From: CAIUGU01 sp963819685
GTDB taxonomy: Bacteria; Pseudomonadota; Gammaproteobacteria; Steroidobacterales; Steroidobacteraceae
DNA length: 64,000 nucleotides
Direction of reading: 5' to 3'
Assembly (NCBI GenBank): GCA_963819685.1
Contig: CAWFXI010000007.1
Coordinates: forward strand, 186,001-250,000
Shown here: positions 17,255 through 26,745 of the stretch, one piece after another
How positions within the stretch are numbered: position 1 is the stretch's first letter
Layout: every line of letters starts with the position of its first letter
Notes under the pieces: model-generated
The model's input: the letters and a program-made list of their open reading frames with translations, nothing else
Told to the model about the DNA's origin: nothing
Database searches by the model: none
Translations under genes and position numbers: made by a program

Positions 17255-19578
17255 ATCTTGTCCTCACAGCGAATGATCACGGGCGCGGGGTCGACTCCGG
17301 GCACGACGGTGATTTCACGGCGAACGTCTCGGAACCCCGGCCGCGTGCCCACCACCGTGTATTTGCCCGGCGTCAGTTCGACCGCCTTGCGGGTAAACAG
17401 GCCGAGTTCACCGACACGGTAGATCGTCACCTGGGTCAGATTGTCGGATTCGAGCGCGACCTGGACCGGAATCGTCACGCGCCTGAGCCACTCATCCAGC
17501 GTCGAGATCTGTTTCTCCAGAACCGGTCCCTGCGGAGTCGCGGACCTGGCACGGGCCAGTGTGGCACGTGCCGACTCCCGAACCGGTGGACTGAACAGGC
17601 GCTCCGGCTGGGTTACATACAGTTGCAGCTCATCATTGAGCACAGCGCGGGGTGACGCGCGTTCCACACCCTGCTGGGCGGCCGCGACCGTAGCATCCAG
17701 TTGCAGGACGGCCTGATAGTCAGCCAAAGCCGGTTGCCAGCGCTCCGCAGCTTCATGGGTCCTGGCGCTCGCCAGCCGGGTGGCGATGGTCGCGGTACGC
17801 TCCTCCTGCTCCAGCTGCTGCAGGGCCTGCTGGACCTCCGGCGCCTGTGGCCGCATGCCGCGGGCGTTCTCGAAGTCTCTTTTTGCTGCAGTAAAGTTCC
17901 TGGCGGAAAGTGCAGCAAAACCGCGCGCCATGGCCTCAGCAAAAGCGTCGCCGGCTATTCGCGCCTGGACCCTGGCCAAGCCCGCACTGGCCCGCCGCGA
18001 CTCGGGATCGAGTTGGACTGCACGTGCGAATGCATCGGCTGCGACAGGTAATTTTCCTTCTTTTTCAAAAGCTTCCGCCTGATTAACCAAAGCCGCTACG
18101 GTATCCAGGGACTGCGCCCGACGCAAACCTTTGGTGGCGCTTGGCTGGCCCGGGGCGAGCTGCAACGCGAGGGAAAATACCTGCTGTGCGGTCACCGCAC
18201 TCCCCTGCTCAAGTGCCGTCGCGCCGCGGGCGAGGGTCTCCTTCAGAACTTCGCCGGCGCGTGACTCAAGCTGATCGAGCTGTTTTGCTGCAGCCTCATA
18301 AGCTGAGCTTGCTGCAGCATAATCTCGCGAAGCGTAGCTTTCCGACGCCCTGGATAGTTGCGCCTGCAGTGCATTCCACTCGTTGCCGGCCCATTGGTCG
18401 GCGACTCGGTCCTTCAGGCCGGCAACTCGGGGACTGATGGCCGCCAGCTGGTCATCCGCCTGCTGTTTCAGGACAGCCAGCGCCGCCAGATCAACGGGAC
18501 CCGCATTCTGGGGCGGAGGTGCCGGCGTCGCGATCACTGCCACAGCGGGTAGAGGCGCGGCAACCCGATTGGGCAGCACGAAAAAGACCACACCCACAGC
18601 GACGATGAGCAACAGCAATGCCGCGGCGGTCACTCCTTTTCTGAAGCCCTCGCTGCGCAGTTCCTGGGCCGAAGGGCTCGTGCTGGGCACGGTACGTTGC
18701 CAACGTGCCTGCAGAGGCGCCTCGGTAACGGGTGGCTTCAGGATTGGCGCGGCGCCGACGCGGGGAGCAACGCTGCGGTTGCGCTCTTCTTCAAGAACCT
18801 GCTGCAAACCCCGGACAACCGCACTCATGTCGGGTCGTTGCTCGGGTTCTTTTGCCAGACAGTGCTCGACCAGTGAATTGACCGCGTCCGGGACCGGATA
18901 GCGCGCGACCAGTGGCGGCACAGGCTGCGTCGCGATCTTGTCAGCATCGATGTCGGGATAGAAAGGCGGATACCCGGACAGCAGCTCGTAAAGCAGCACG
19001 CCAAATGCATAGACATCGTCGGCAGGCTGCGCAGCTGCACCGCTCAGTTGCTGCGGACTCATGCTGTAGAGCGAGCCGCGACCCAGCCTGAACTCCGGAA
19101 TCTCGCCAAAGGCCAGCGCAATGCCGAAATCAGCAAGGCGGGGGCTGCCGTCGATCGCCAGCAGGACATTCGCCGTCTTGACGTCGCGATGAATGATGCC
19201 TGCACCATGGGCGTAAGCCAGCGCCTCGGCGACCGGGATGGCGACTCGAAGCACCTCCGTTGCCGGACGGCCCCGGTACTGCGTGAGGTCGCCTCCCGCC
19301 AGGTACTCCATGGCTATCCAGATCTGGCCCGCTTCGCGATACAGGCCATCGACCCGCACGATATTCGGATGAACGAGGACCTTGAGCCGGGCGCATTCCC
19401 GCTCGAGGGCAGCGGTTAGCACTGCGTGATTGGCGAACTCGGGTGCAAGGAACTTGAGGGCAACGTGGCCGCCCAGCTCGCGATCCTGGGCAAGCCAGAC
19501 TTCCCCGGTGGCGGACTGCCCCAGGGCACGAACCAATACGAATCTGGCAGACAGCACCTGCCCGCTGGTGTTGGTCAT
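17251..19578 (-). CDS. Transmembrane Ser/Thr protein kinase with TPR-like and PEGA-like C-terminal part
   Basis: This is about 775 residues from MTNTSGQVLSARFVLVRALG; an upstream ATG at 19677 would overlap the previous gene. The kinase domain (about 11-275) has all key residues: glycine loop LGQSATGEVW, Lys42 in VALKFL, a Glu near 60, HRDVKTAN with Asp132 and Asn137, and ADFG with Asp150. DVYAFGVLLYELLSGYPPF follows. A membrane helix (GVTAAALLLLIVAVGVVFFV) comes at about 305-330. The periplasmic part has helical repeats (ARGATALEQGSAVTAQQVFS, VAADAFARAVQLDPESRRA) and ends in a PEGA-like domain (FTRKAVELTPGKYTVVGTRP). The two FHA proteins encoded downstream are likely substrates or readers. 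I see no paired phosphatase gene. Confidence 0.9.
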   Translation of the reverse strand: MTNTSGQVLSARFVLVRALGQSATGEVWLAQDRELGGHVALKFLAPEFANHAVLTAALERECARLKVLVHPNIVRVDGLYREAGQIWIAMEYLAGGDLTQYRGRPATEVLRVAIPVAEALAYAHGAGIIHRDVKTANVLLAIDGSPRLADFGIALAFGEIPEFRLGRGSLYSMSPQQLSGAAAQPADDVYAFGVLLYELLSGYPPFYPDIDADKIATQPVPPLVARYPVPDAVNSLVEHCLAKEPEQRPDMSAVVRGLQQVLEEERNRSVAPRVGAAPILKPPVTEAPLQARWQRTVPSTSPSAQELRSEGFRKGVTAAALLLLIVAVGVVFFVLPNRVAAPLPAVAVIATPAPPPQNAGPVDLAALAVLKQQADDQLAAISPRVAGLKDRVADQWAGNEWNALQAQLSRASESYASRDYAAASSAYEAAAKQLDQLESRAGEVLKETLARGATALEQGSAVTAQQVFSLALQLAPGQPSATKGLRRAQSLDTVAALVNQAEAFEKEGKLPVAADAFARAVQLDPESRRASAGLARVQARIAGDAFAEAMARGFAALSARNFTAAKRDFENARGMRPQAPEVQQALQQLEQEERTATIATRLASARTHEAAERWQPALADYQAVLQLDATVAAAQQGVERASPRAVLNDELQLYVTQPERLFSPPVRESARATLARARSATPQGPVLEKQISTLDEWLRRVTIPVQVALESDNLTQVTIYRVGELGLFTRKAVELTPGKYTVVGTRPGFRDVRREITVVPGVDPAPVIIRCEDKI

Positions 19579-19612
19579 GGGATGCCCGAATTGTAGAGCC
19601 GTGCGAAACGCC

Positions 19613-20881
19613 TCAGCGGTCGGCAGCGCTTGTCTGGCTGCCCTTGCCGGCCGCAGCATCCGTCGTTCCTGCTGCAAGACCCGTTTCGTTCTCGTAGAGT
19701 TCCTTCAGCAGGCGCCGCCATTCATGAAATTGTTCTTCGGCGGTACCCGTCAGCTGCAAAGTCCGGCCCTCGACTTCGACGACCATCGGCTGCACCTCGG
19801 ACTGGAATGACTGGCCCAGCTGTTTCAATGAATCCGAATGCAGCTTGGCTTCGGCCGCCTTGTCGAAGCCACTCTTGACCGCGTAGACGCCACCAACGAT
19901 GCCTGCAGTGGCCGCCGCGCTGCCGATATACGTGTCTGAGTTCGCGCCGGCGATGATGCCTGCCACGATTGCCGCTGCCCCGAGGAGCTTGCGATTCATC
20001 GCAGCACGCCTGGCCGCCGTTTCCTGCTCGATCTCGTCGTAGCTGTAACGGCGCCAGTTCTGGTAAGGCTCCGCGACGTTTTCACTGAACAGCGCGTAGT
20101 GCTCGTTCAGCGTATCGACAAACGCATAGTCGCGCTCCCGAATGAGTTCGATCCGCGCGGGCAGAGGATCGTCTGCAGCCGGCAGCCGCTGCACCTTGTA
20201 ATTGCCTTTCTTGTCCTGCTTCAGGTAGTCCTTGAAGGCATACGGCGCGAGATCGGCGGCAAAACGCAGGTCCGAGACGCGGCGGATTGCTTCGAGATCG
20301 GCAGCCACCAGTTTCTCCCGCGCAGCGAGCATGTCGTTGGCGACTTCGCTGTACAGGTTCTGGAAGGGATCCCGCGGTCGGCCGCTGGTATCGCGATAGG
20401 ACCGCGTATCTGCGGGAGCCTCGTAGACCTTGGTTAACCACGTACGACCGGATGCATCGCGGACACTGATATCGAGTTTCAGCCTCATGCCGTTCGACTC
20501 GAGGATCCTTCCCGAGACGATCACGTCGAGTGAATCCGCTTCCGCAGGTACCACTCGCACCTGCCCCCACTGCCCGGTGCCTTCCAGCGTGCTGCGCAAG
20601 CGCATCGGCATGTAGCGGGATTCCGCCTTGCGCACATCCGGGAAAATCTTCAGCTCTTCCTGCTCTTTCTCATCCTCGGGAATGTTCGGATCGAGTAACT
20701 GCACGCCGACGTCGAGCAGTTGCTCCTGCGCGATCTCGGTGGTCGCCTGGACCGCATTGACACGGTCAACCGGGCGGGTTTCAACGACGCACGCACTCAT
20801 GCCAAGCGCTAAAGCAGCAAGCACCAGCGGAGCGGAAGCCCGCATCAACACAGTCGGGATTTTCACGGGTCTCAAACTCAT
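19613..20881 (-). CDS. Lipoprotein of the kinase/VWA cluster
   Basis: This 422-residue protein has a lipoprotein signal (LVLAALALGMSAC). The middle contains a beta-rich segment (VIVSGRILESNGMRLKLDIS, ASGRTWLTKVYEAPADTRSY) and helices (LYSEVANDMLAAREKLVAAD). A likely membrane-associated Gly/Ala stretch follows (LLGAAAIVAGIIAGANSDTY, AATAGIVGGVYAV). The C-terminus is charged and helical. I recognise no named family. Its place directly before the kinase (about 34 bases to the kinase start) suggests it is the sensor or outer-membrane part of the same system, by context only. Confidence 0.75.
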   Translation of the reverse strand: MSLRPVKIPTVLMRASAPLVLAALALGMSACVVETRPVDRVNAVQATTEIAQEQLLDVGVQLLDPNIPEDEKEQEELKIFPDVRKAESRYMPMRLRSTLEGTGQWGQVRVVPAEADSLDVIVSGRILESNGMRLKLDISVRDASGRTWLTKVYEAPADTRSYRDTSGRPRDPFQNLYSEVANDMLAAREKLVAADLEAIRRVSDLRFAADLAPYAFKDYLKQDKKGNYKVQRLPAADDPLPARIELIRERDYAFVDTLNEHYALFSENVAEPYQNWRRYSYDEIEQETAARRAAMNRKLLGAAAIVAGIIAGANSDTYIGSAAATAGIVGGVYAVKSGFDKAAEAKLHSDSLKQLGQSFQSEVQPMVVEVEGRTLQLTGTAEEQFHEWRRLLKELYENETGLAAGTTDAAAGKGSQTSAADR

Positions 20882-20910
20882 GTCTCAGGCCACTGTATCC
20901 GGCTCACGTT

Positions 20911-22499
20911 TCAGGCGCCCTTCTTGTAGTCGCGATATTCCTGCCACAACTTCTCGCGCAACTCGGGGTCATTCTCCTTCATTGCGGCTTCGCGCAACTG
21001 CCGGGCAACGATATCGTCGTCACTGCCGTCCGGAATACCAGCGGGCACTGTGTTGGGTCCCGATCCACCCCCCGCGCCTCCGCCGACACCTCCGCCGCCG
21101 CCGCCCTGTTGGCCGGGATTCTGCGATCCGGAACCTTGCCCACCGGATGCCCCGCCGCTCTGGCCAGCGCCTTTGTCTGCGCCACCGCCTTCACCCGCGC
21201 CATCACCTTCACCTTGTCCCTGCCCCTCTCCTTTCCCGGACCCGGCACCTTCGTCCGAGCCGGCGGCGCCCGCCGCGCCGGCAACACCGGCTGCACCTGA
21301 GCCGCCGCCGGCAGAGCCGCGTGCCTGGGCGAGGACCTCCTGTTCCTTGCGCAGGTGGCCATCAAATACGCGGAAAGTTTCCTCGATGCGGCGATTGATG
21401 TCGGCGCGCTGTTCCTCGCCAGTCATGGGACCACTGCCGGCTCCGCCAGTGCCACCCGATCTACCAGCGCCAGAACCCTGAGGCATTGCACCGCCGGCAC
21501 CGCCAGCAGCCGCACCAGCCGTGCCCCCCGCTGCCCCTGCTGACCCACCCGCTCCGCCGCTGGTGGACGATGCGCCACCGGGAACTCCTGCTGTACTTCC
21601 GTCACCGCCTGGGCCGCCTTGCCCGGTTGACTGTCCACCTGGCTGTCACCGCCTTCTGTTGGCCCGCCGGATTGCCCACCTGGCAAGCCTCCACCATTCC
21701 CTTGCGAAGCTGATCCGCCGCTGGCGGAGCCCGCATCGCCGCCGGACGTGGAACTGACTCCGCCTGCTTGCGAAGCACCGCCACCCTGAGCGCCCGTGCT
21801 CGCAAAAATGCTCTCTTCGCTTCCACCCCCGCCGTTGGTTGCGCCCGATGACGGCGATTGCGACGAGGACGTGCCCGGTTGCCCCGCTGCTCCGCCAGCA
21901 GAGCTGGATCCCTCACCCGGAATGCCGGCGCTCGGTAATCCACCGCCGGGTGTCGGAAAACCCGCCGAGGCGCTGGCGCCGCCCGACGCTGGCATGCCGT
22001 TCGACCCCCCATTCGACCCGGAGGAGCCCGTTTGCCCAGCCTGTCCGCCGCTTGCACCCGACTGCGCCCCGGCTTGCGAGCCCGACGAAGTCGCTCCCTC
22101 TGTCCCCGCGGACGAACCCTGCCCTGTCTGGCCAGAAGACTGGCCTCCGGGTGAGCCTGTTGACGAAGAAGCTCCGCTCGGGTCTGAAGTGGATGCCGCA
22201 GTGCCACCCGACGGGGAGGTCTGCGATGCCGAACCTGGCGACTGGCCGGGCGTGCCGGCACTCGGTCTGCTGCCTGAACTGCCTGAGCTTCCTGAAGAGG
22301 AGGACGATGAAGAAGAGGAAGAGGACGAACCGGACGAGGATGAACTCGAGGAAGTAGATCCGCCTGCAGATGGCATGCCCCCCGAGGAACCGCTACTTGA
22401 CGAAGTGGCACACCCTGCCATGGCCAGCAGCGCTGCCACTGCGCCGATCGCGGCTCCGCGCTGCAGTTGCGCTGCTACGAGGGTGGAAACTCGATCCAT
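20911..22499 (-). pseudogene. Gly/Ser-rich secreted lipoprotein, one frame shift
   Basis: The ATG at 22499 gives a lipoprotein signal (GAAIGAVAALLAMAGC) followed by some 280 residues of Ser, Gly, Gln and Ala low complexity. Near 21636-21642 the frame shifts. The same composition continues in the next frame (GQSTGQGGPGGDGSTAG) and joins the frame ending at 20911. The C-terminal part has two non-repetitive segments: EEQRADINRRIEETFRVFDG with a helix, and DDDIVARQLREAAMKENDP with EKLWQEYRDYKKGA. The span is 3n-1 bases long, which fits one missing base in an intact gene of about 530 codons. The composition suggests an extended extracellular or periplasmic spacer. It sits 29 bases upstream of the next lipoprotein gene. 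Confidence 0.75.
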
Positions 22500-22584
22500 G
22501 GACTTTGCACCTTAATCTACGACTGCGCGTGCCTGGCGAGTGTGGGCTTGCGAAGCTGAACGGCACCTGACTGCCTGATTGCGG

Positions 22585-23358
22585 TCAGTTGATTACATCC
22601 TCGCCGTCGCCAATCAGAAAAGTCTTGAGCTGGGCTGCCAGCCGATCACAGGCTGTGCTCTGCACCGGCATGATGATCGGAATAGGCGCGATCGCCCCGA
22701 TGAAGACGGACGTACCGTTCACTGCGGTGGTGACATCACCCACTCCGATCCGGTCACGCAGGTCCCACACCGTCGCCTGGTAGTCGGACTGTTTCTCCCA
22801 CCAGCCGAGACCGATACAGCCTGCACCCCCCGGGCCTGCGCCACAGGCAACACTGCCGCCACCATCGGTCTTCTTGGTCGTGCCGTCGATCCAGATGATG
22901 TAGCGCACCCCCATGGCGGTGACCAGATCTCCCACCCCGGGCCTCGACAGTAAGGCTCCAATCCCCTCCGCACTGGCGGGAGCAGTACTGGGTTCCAGCC
23001 ACGGATACAGTGCATCGACGAACTGGCCGTCGGCATAGATCTGAAAAGGCTGGTTCGCCTGCCTGCTGCGCGGATTGTTGGGCTTGCCGGCCTCTTTGGC
23101 CGTTGCGGCCTCAGCGGAGACTTTGCGCCCGACCAGTTCGCGCTCCAGGCAATCGAGGAATTCGCTCTCGGTACCGGTGCCTTCGAGATGCGGCTTGGCG
23201 AGCAGCACGACTGCCTCGTCGGAGTTGATCTTCGTGGCGGCTTGCCTGTTCTCTTCAATCTTGGCGGTCATGCATCCAGACAGCGCCAGCGCAATCACAG
23301 CCGTTGCCGCCGACGGCACAGCCCGGGCAGACACCAGCCGCAGGCTGGTGCGCAACAA
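22585..23358 (-). CDS. Lipoprotein, first gene of the kinase/VWA cluster
   Basis: This is about 257 residues with a lipoprotein signal (AVPSAATAVIALALSGC). The body has conserved-looking segments: DEAVVLLAKPHLEGTGTESE, FLDCLERELVGRKV, FQIYADGQFVDALYPWLEP, VRYIIWIDGTTKKTDGGG and YQATVWDLRDRIGVGDV. It has no family name that I recognise. The start is uncertain: the frame opens with TTG codons near 23358. A good ATG with GGAG upstream lies at 23386 but is out of frame by one step, which again hints at a one-base error. It is probably the first gene of the minus-strand cluster, with the promoter in the 215 bases upstream. Confidence 0.7.
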   Translation of the reverse strand: MLRTSLRLVSARAVPSAATAVIALALSGCMTAKIEENRQAATKINSDEAVVLLAKPHLEGTGTESEFLDCLERELVGRKVSAEAATAKEAGKPNNPRSRQANQPFQIYADGQFVDALYPWLEPSTAPASAEGIGALLSRPGVGDLVTAMGVRYIIWIDGTTKKTDGGGSVACGAGPGGAGCIGLGWWEKQSDYQATVWDLRDRIGVGDVTTAVNGTSVFIGAIAPIPIIMPVQSTACDRLAAQLKTFLIGDGEDVIN

Positions 23359-23514
23359 TATCGTCGGGTCGGGTGGTTTGCGACATGGGAATCTCCGTCG
23401 GGCGCAATCGCGACACCTGAGGCAATTTCCTGGATGCCGACCGAGTATACGCCAAGGGCGCGGTGTAAACGCGACCGCCGCGACCGGCTGACCGTGGTTG
23501 CAGGGGCCGGCAGT

Positions 23515-23553
23515 CGGACCTTAACTGACCTTAAGTGAAATGTTTCAGGTCCG
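23515..23553 (-). terminator. Hairpin between MFS gene and kinase cluster, possible terminator
   Basis: CGGACCT (23515-23521) pairs with AGGTCCG (23547-23553) around a 25-base loop. The loop contains the direct repeat GACCTTAA. It lies about 20 bases after the MFS stop at 23574. There is no run of T, so termination is only a guess; the partial tandem repeat could equally be a regulatory site for the cluster. Confidence 0.3.
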
Positions 23554-23573
23554 CGTAACCGCGGCCCGCGGCG

Positions 23574-24851
23574 TCACTCTACCCGCCTCGCGCTCCGGTC
23601 AACGACTCCGCTGTCGACAGGCAGTGGAAACGACTGCATTTTCGCAAGTACGGGAAACAGCTTCATCCACAAGCCAGCTACCGCAACACTGGCCATACCG
23701 CCGATGACCACAGCGCGGACCACGCCCCACCACGACGCCGTCACTCCGGATTCGAATTCGCCCAGCTCGTTGGAAGCACCGATGAAGACCGCGCTGACCG
23801 CGCTGACACGTCCGCGAATCTCATCCGGCGTTTCAAGTTGCACGAGCAGATGACGGATATAAACGCTCACCATGTCAGCCGCACCGAGCACGACCAGGGC
23901 CGCCAGCGAAATCCAGAAAACGGTCGACGCGCCGAAGACAACGGTGGCGACGCCGAAAAGTGCCACGCAGCCAAACATCCAGCTGCCGACATGGCGTGTA
24001 ATCGGCACGAAGGCGATGACCAGCGCGCAGAGCGCGGCTCCTGCACCGGGAGCAGTCCGCAGCAGACCGAGGCCCACGGGCCCCACATGGAGAATGTCAC
24101 TGGCATAGGCGGGCAGCAATGCCGTTGCACCCCCGAACAGCACCGCGAACAGGTCCAGCGAAATCGCCCCCAGTACTACCGGCCGGGAGCGTACAAAGCG
24201 CAACCCCGACAGCAGAGCATGCAGCGTGGCCGGCTCCCTCTGCAGATTGATTCGCCCTCCGCCGCGAATCCAGAGCGTCATCGTCATCGAGACCAGCAGC
24301 AACAGTCCGGCTGCGCCATAGACGAGTTCAGCTCCGCCGAGAAACAGCACACCGCCAAGCACCGGTCCGAATACCGTCGCGATATGCATGCTTGACGAGC
24401 TCAGGGCGACTGCCTGATTGAAATCCTTCGCAGGCACGACATTCGGCAGCAACGCCTGACCGGTCGGCATCGAAAATGCGCGTGCAATGCCGAGCAGCAC
24501 CATCACCGCGAAGACCAGCTCGATCGACTTCATGCCCGTCGACGTCAGCAGCAGCAGCAATCCAGCGGAGAGCGCCTGCACCGCATAGCAGGACGTCACG
24601 ATGCGACGGCGATCCAGATGATCAGCCGCGTAGCCCGCCGGCAGGATCAGCACCACGAAAGGCAGAAACTGCGAGAGCCCGATGAGCCCGAGGTCGAGCG
24701 GATCCCGGGTGACGGCGTAGACCTGCCAGCCAACGGCCACCGTCATCATCTGCGCTGCAAAACTCGTCAGGAAGCGGCCGCTCAACAGATAGACGAAGTC
24801 GCGGTGTTGAAACGCCCCGGTCATCCGCCTGGCACCTTCTTCATGGGTCAT
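23574..24851 (-). CDS. MFS transporter (EntS/MFS_3-like exporter)
   Basis: This is about 425 residues with around ten to twelve membrane helices. I chose the ATG at 24851 (MTHEEGARRMTGAFQHRDF), since it overlaps the stop of the upstream gene as in a coupled pair. The MFS signature between helices two and three is GYAADHLDRRRIV. Other family features are SGRFLTSFAAQMMTVAVGW, QALLPNVVPAKDFNQAVALS and LLVQLETPDEIRGRVSAVS, which match the EntS/MFS_3 exporter group. The substrate cannot be told from sequence. It is the last gene of an ilvA-PGPGW-MFS string on the minus strand. Confidence 0.85.
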   Translation of the reverse strand: MTHEEGARRMTGAFQHRDFVYLLSGRFLTSFAAQMMTVAVGWQVYAVTRDPLDLGLIGLSQFLPFVVLILPAGYAADHLDRRRIVTSCYAVQALSAGLLLLLTSTGMKSIELVFAVMVLLGIARAFSMPTGQALLPNVVPAKDFNQAVALSSSSMHIATVFGPVLGGVLFLGGAELVYGAAGLLLLVSMTMTLWIRGGGRINLQREPATLHALLSGLRFVRSRPVVLGAISLDLFAVLFGGATALLPAYASDILHVGPVGLGLLRTAPGAGAALCALVIAFVPITRHVGSWMFGCVALFGVATVVFGASTVFWISLAALVVLGAADMVSVYIRHLLVQLETPDEIRGRVSAVSAVFIGASNELGEFESGVTASWWGVVRAVVIGGMASVAVAGLWMKLFPVLAKMQSFPLPVDSGVVDRSARRVE

Positions 24852-25101
24852 CGGCTGACGAACTTCGTGAGGACTGCTTGACGCGCCCGACGACATACGC
24901 GCCCTTCTCCCTGAGCGCCTTGAGCCAGCGTCTTGCGAAAGCAAATTCCAGGCCGAGGATACCCAGCCCCACCGGGATCACGACCAGCGCCGGCCCGGGC
25001 AGCACAACCATGGCGATGCCGACCGCCAGTACTGTTCCACCCACAATCGCGATGGCAACGCGGCGAGCCCATTTGTAGGTCAATGCCAGGCGCTTTTTCA
25101 C
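24841..25101 (-). CDS. PGPGW-type small transmembrane protein
   Basis: This 86-residue protein has two hydrophobic segments (VAIAIVGGTVLAVGIAMVVLP and ALVVIPVGLGILGLEFAFA) joined by the LPGPALVVIP turn typical of the PGPGW putative transmembrane family. A basic C-terminal part follows (RRWLKALREKGAYVVGRVKQ). The family has no settled function. It lies 24 bases after ilvA and overlaps the MFS gene by 11 bases, so all three probably share a transcript. Confidence 0.8.
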   Translation of the reverse strand: MKKRLALTYKWARRVAIAIVGGTVLAVGIAMVVLPGPALVVIPVGLGILGLEFAFARRWLKALREKGAYVVGRVKQSSRSSSADDP

Positions 25102-25125
25102 GACAGGCCCGGCCGATACCCGACG

Positions 25126-26646
25126 TCACGCGCCGAGGAAGAGTCGATACACGGGATTGGCTGTTTCCTCGGCAAAGACATACTTCAATTCGCGCAGGTG
25201 ACTTGCAAACTCCTCGTTTTCCGCGGGTGGCACCTGTACGCCAGCCAGCACCCGCCCGTAGTCCGATCCCTGGTTGCGATAGTGGAACAGCGTGATGTTC
25301 CAGCGCGTACCGATGGCATGCAGGAATTTGAGCAGTGCGCCCGGCCGCTCCGGAAATTCGAAGCGGAACAATCGCTCGTGCTCAAGGCCATGCGCATGTC
25401 CGCCCACCATGTAGCGCACATGCAGTTTCGCCATCTCGTTGTCGGTCATGTCGACCACGGGATAGCCCGCTTCAGTCAACCGTCGCACCAGCGACTCCCG
25501 CTCCCTGCGGCCATCCGTCAGCGCGACGCCGACGAAAATGCGTGCGCTGGAAGCATCTGCATGGCGGTAGTTGAATTCCGTAACGCTGCGCGTGCCAAGG
25601 ATTTCACAGAACCTGAGGAAGCTGCCCTTTTCCTCGGGAATCTCGACGGCCACCAGTGCCTCGCGTTGTGCACCGAGCTGCGCGCGCTCCGCCACATGCC
25701 GGAGCCGGTCGAAATTCATGTTCGCGCCGCAGTTGATCGAGATGAACGTACGACCCGTGCAACCCTCGCGGGCGACGTATTTCTTGATCCCCGCTACGGC
25801 AAGTGCGCCCGCCGGCTCGACGATCGTCCGGTTGTCTTCAAAAATGTCCTGGATGCCGGCGCAGAGTTCATCCGTTGTGACCAGCAGTATCTCGTCGACG
25901 AGTTCCTGGCACAGCCGAAACGTTTCCTCGCCGACGCGCCGCACGGCAACACCATCGGCAAAAGTACCGACGCGCTCAAGCGTAACCCGCCTGCCGGCCT
26001 TCATGGATTCATACATGCCTGCCGCATCTTCAGGCTCGACGCCAATGATGCGAATCTTCGGAAACAGCGACTTGACGTACGCGGCTATGCCGGAAATCAG
26101 GCCACCGCCGCCGACAGGGACGAAGATCGCGTCGATCTCCTCTCCGGCGTGCTGGCGCAGGATCTCCATGCCAATGGTGCCCTGTCCGGCAATGACATCC
26201 GGATCGTCGAACGGATGGATGAAGGTCATGCCGCGGGTGCGGGCAATCTCGAGCGCATGCTCATAGGCGTGATCATAGTCATCGCCAAACAGCACGATCT
26301 CTCCACCCAGGTCGGCCACTGCCTGCACCTTGATCTGTGGCGTCGTCAACGGCATCACGATGACGGCAGGAATACCGCGCCGCTTCGCCGCCAGCGCCAC
26401 GCCCTGGGCGTGATTACCGGCGGACGCGCAGATCACTCCGCGGCCAGCCACCGTTGCCGAGAGGTGTGCAATCCGGTTGTAGGCACCACGCAGCTTGAAG
26501 GAGAACACCGGTTGCAGGTCTTCGCGCTTGAACAGCACCGTGTTGCCCAGCCGCCGGCTGAGTCGGGGAGCGAGTTCAAGAGGTGACTCGATGGCGACGT
26601 CGTAGACTCGCGCCTTGAGAATGCGTTCGAGATAGGGACTGGACAT
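25126..26646 (-). CDS. ilvA: Threonine ammonia-lyase, biosynthetic
   Basis: This 506-residue protein matches the full-length biosynthetic form in size. It is a PLP enzyme converting threonine to 2-oxobutanoate and ammonia, the first committed step to isoleucine. The PLP lysine is in SFKLRGAYNR (Lys51). ASAGNHAQGVALAAKRRGIPA and the PLP phosphate site VGGGGLISGIAAYVKSL follow. The C-terminal third holds two ACT-like regulatory domains (EKGSFLRFCEILGTRSVTEF and RPGALLKFLHAIGTRWNITL), expected to give isoleucine feedback. ilvB and ilvN lie about 8 kb away, not linked in an operon. Start MSSPYLERILKARVYDVAIE agrees with the family. Confidence 0.95.
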   Translation of the reverse strand: MSSPYLERILKARVYDVAIESPLELAPRLSRRLGNTVLFKREDLQPVFSFKLRGAYNRIAHLSATVAGRGVICASAGNHAQGVALAAKRRGIPAVIVMPLTTPQIKVQAVADLGGEIVLFGDDYDHAYEHALEIARTRGMTFIHPFDDPDVIAGQGTIGMEILRQHAGEEIDAIFVPVGGGGLISGIAAYVKSLFPKIRIIGVEPEDAAGMYESMKAGRRVTLERVGTFADGVAVRRVGEETFRLCQELVDEILLVTTDELCAGIQDIFEDNRTIVEPAGALAVAGIKKYVAREGCTGRTFISINCGANMNFDRLRHVAERAQLGAQREALVAVEIPEEKGSFLRFCEILGTRSVTEFNYRHADASSARIFVGVALTDGRRERESLVRRLTEAGYPVVDMTDNEMAKLHVRYMVGGHAHGLEHERLFRFEFPERPGALLKFLHAIGTRWNITLFHYRNQGSDYGRVLAGVQVPPAENEEFASHLRELKYVFAEETANPVYRLFLGA

Positions 26647-26745
26647 GCTGCCTGGGTACGCGATCTTATTTGCTTAAGGCAGCCATTATCGGCTGCCCTT
26701 GAAGTACAGTAACACGGCCATTTGTCGCACCGAAGCCCATATTCA

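Noticed and set aside
9289..23358. Type VI secretion or TerY-P phosphorylation locus
   Set aside because: Kinase, FHA and VWA genes are shared themes, but the sheath, ATPase, tube and spike genes of type VI and the ter genes are absent.
25198..26586. Plus-strand frame of 462 residues antisense to ilvA
   Set aside because: Shadow frame; ilvA has all catalytic and ACT signatures.
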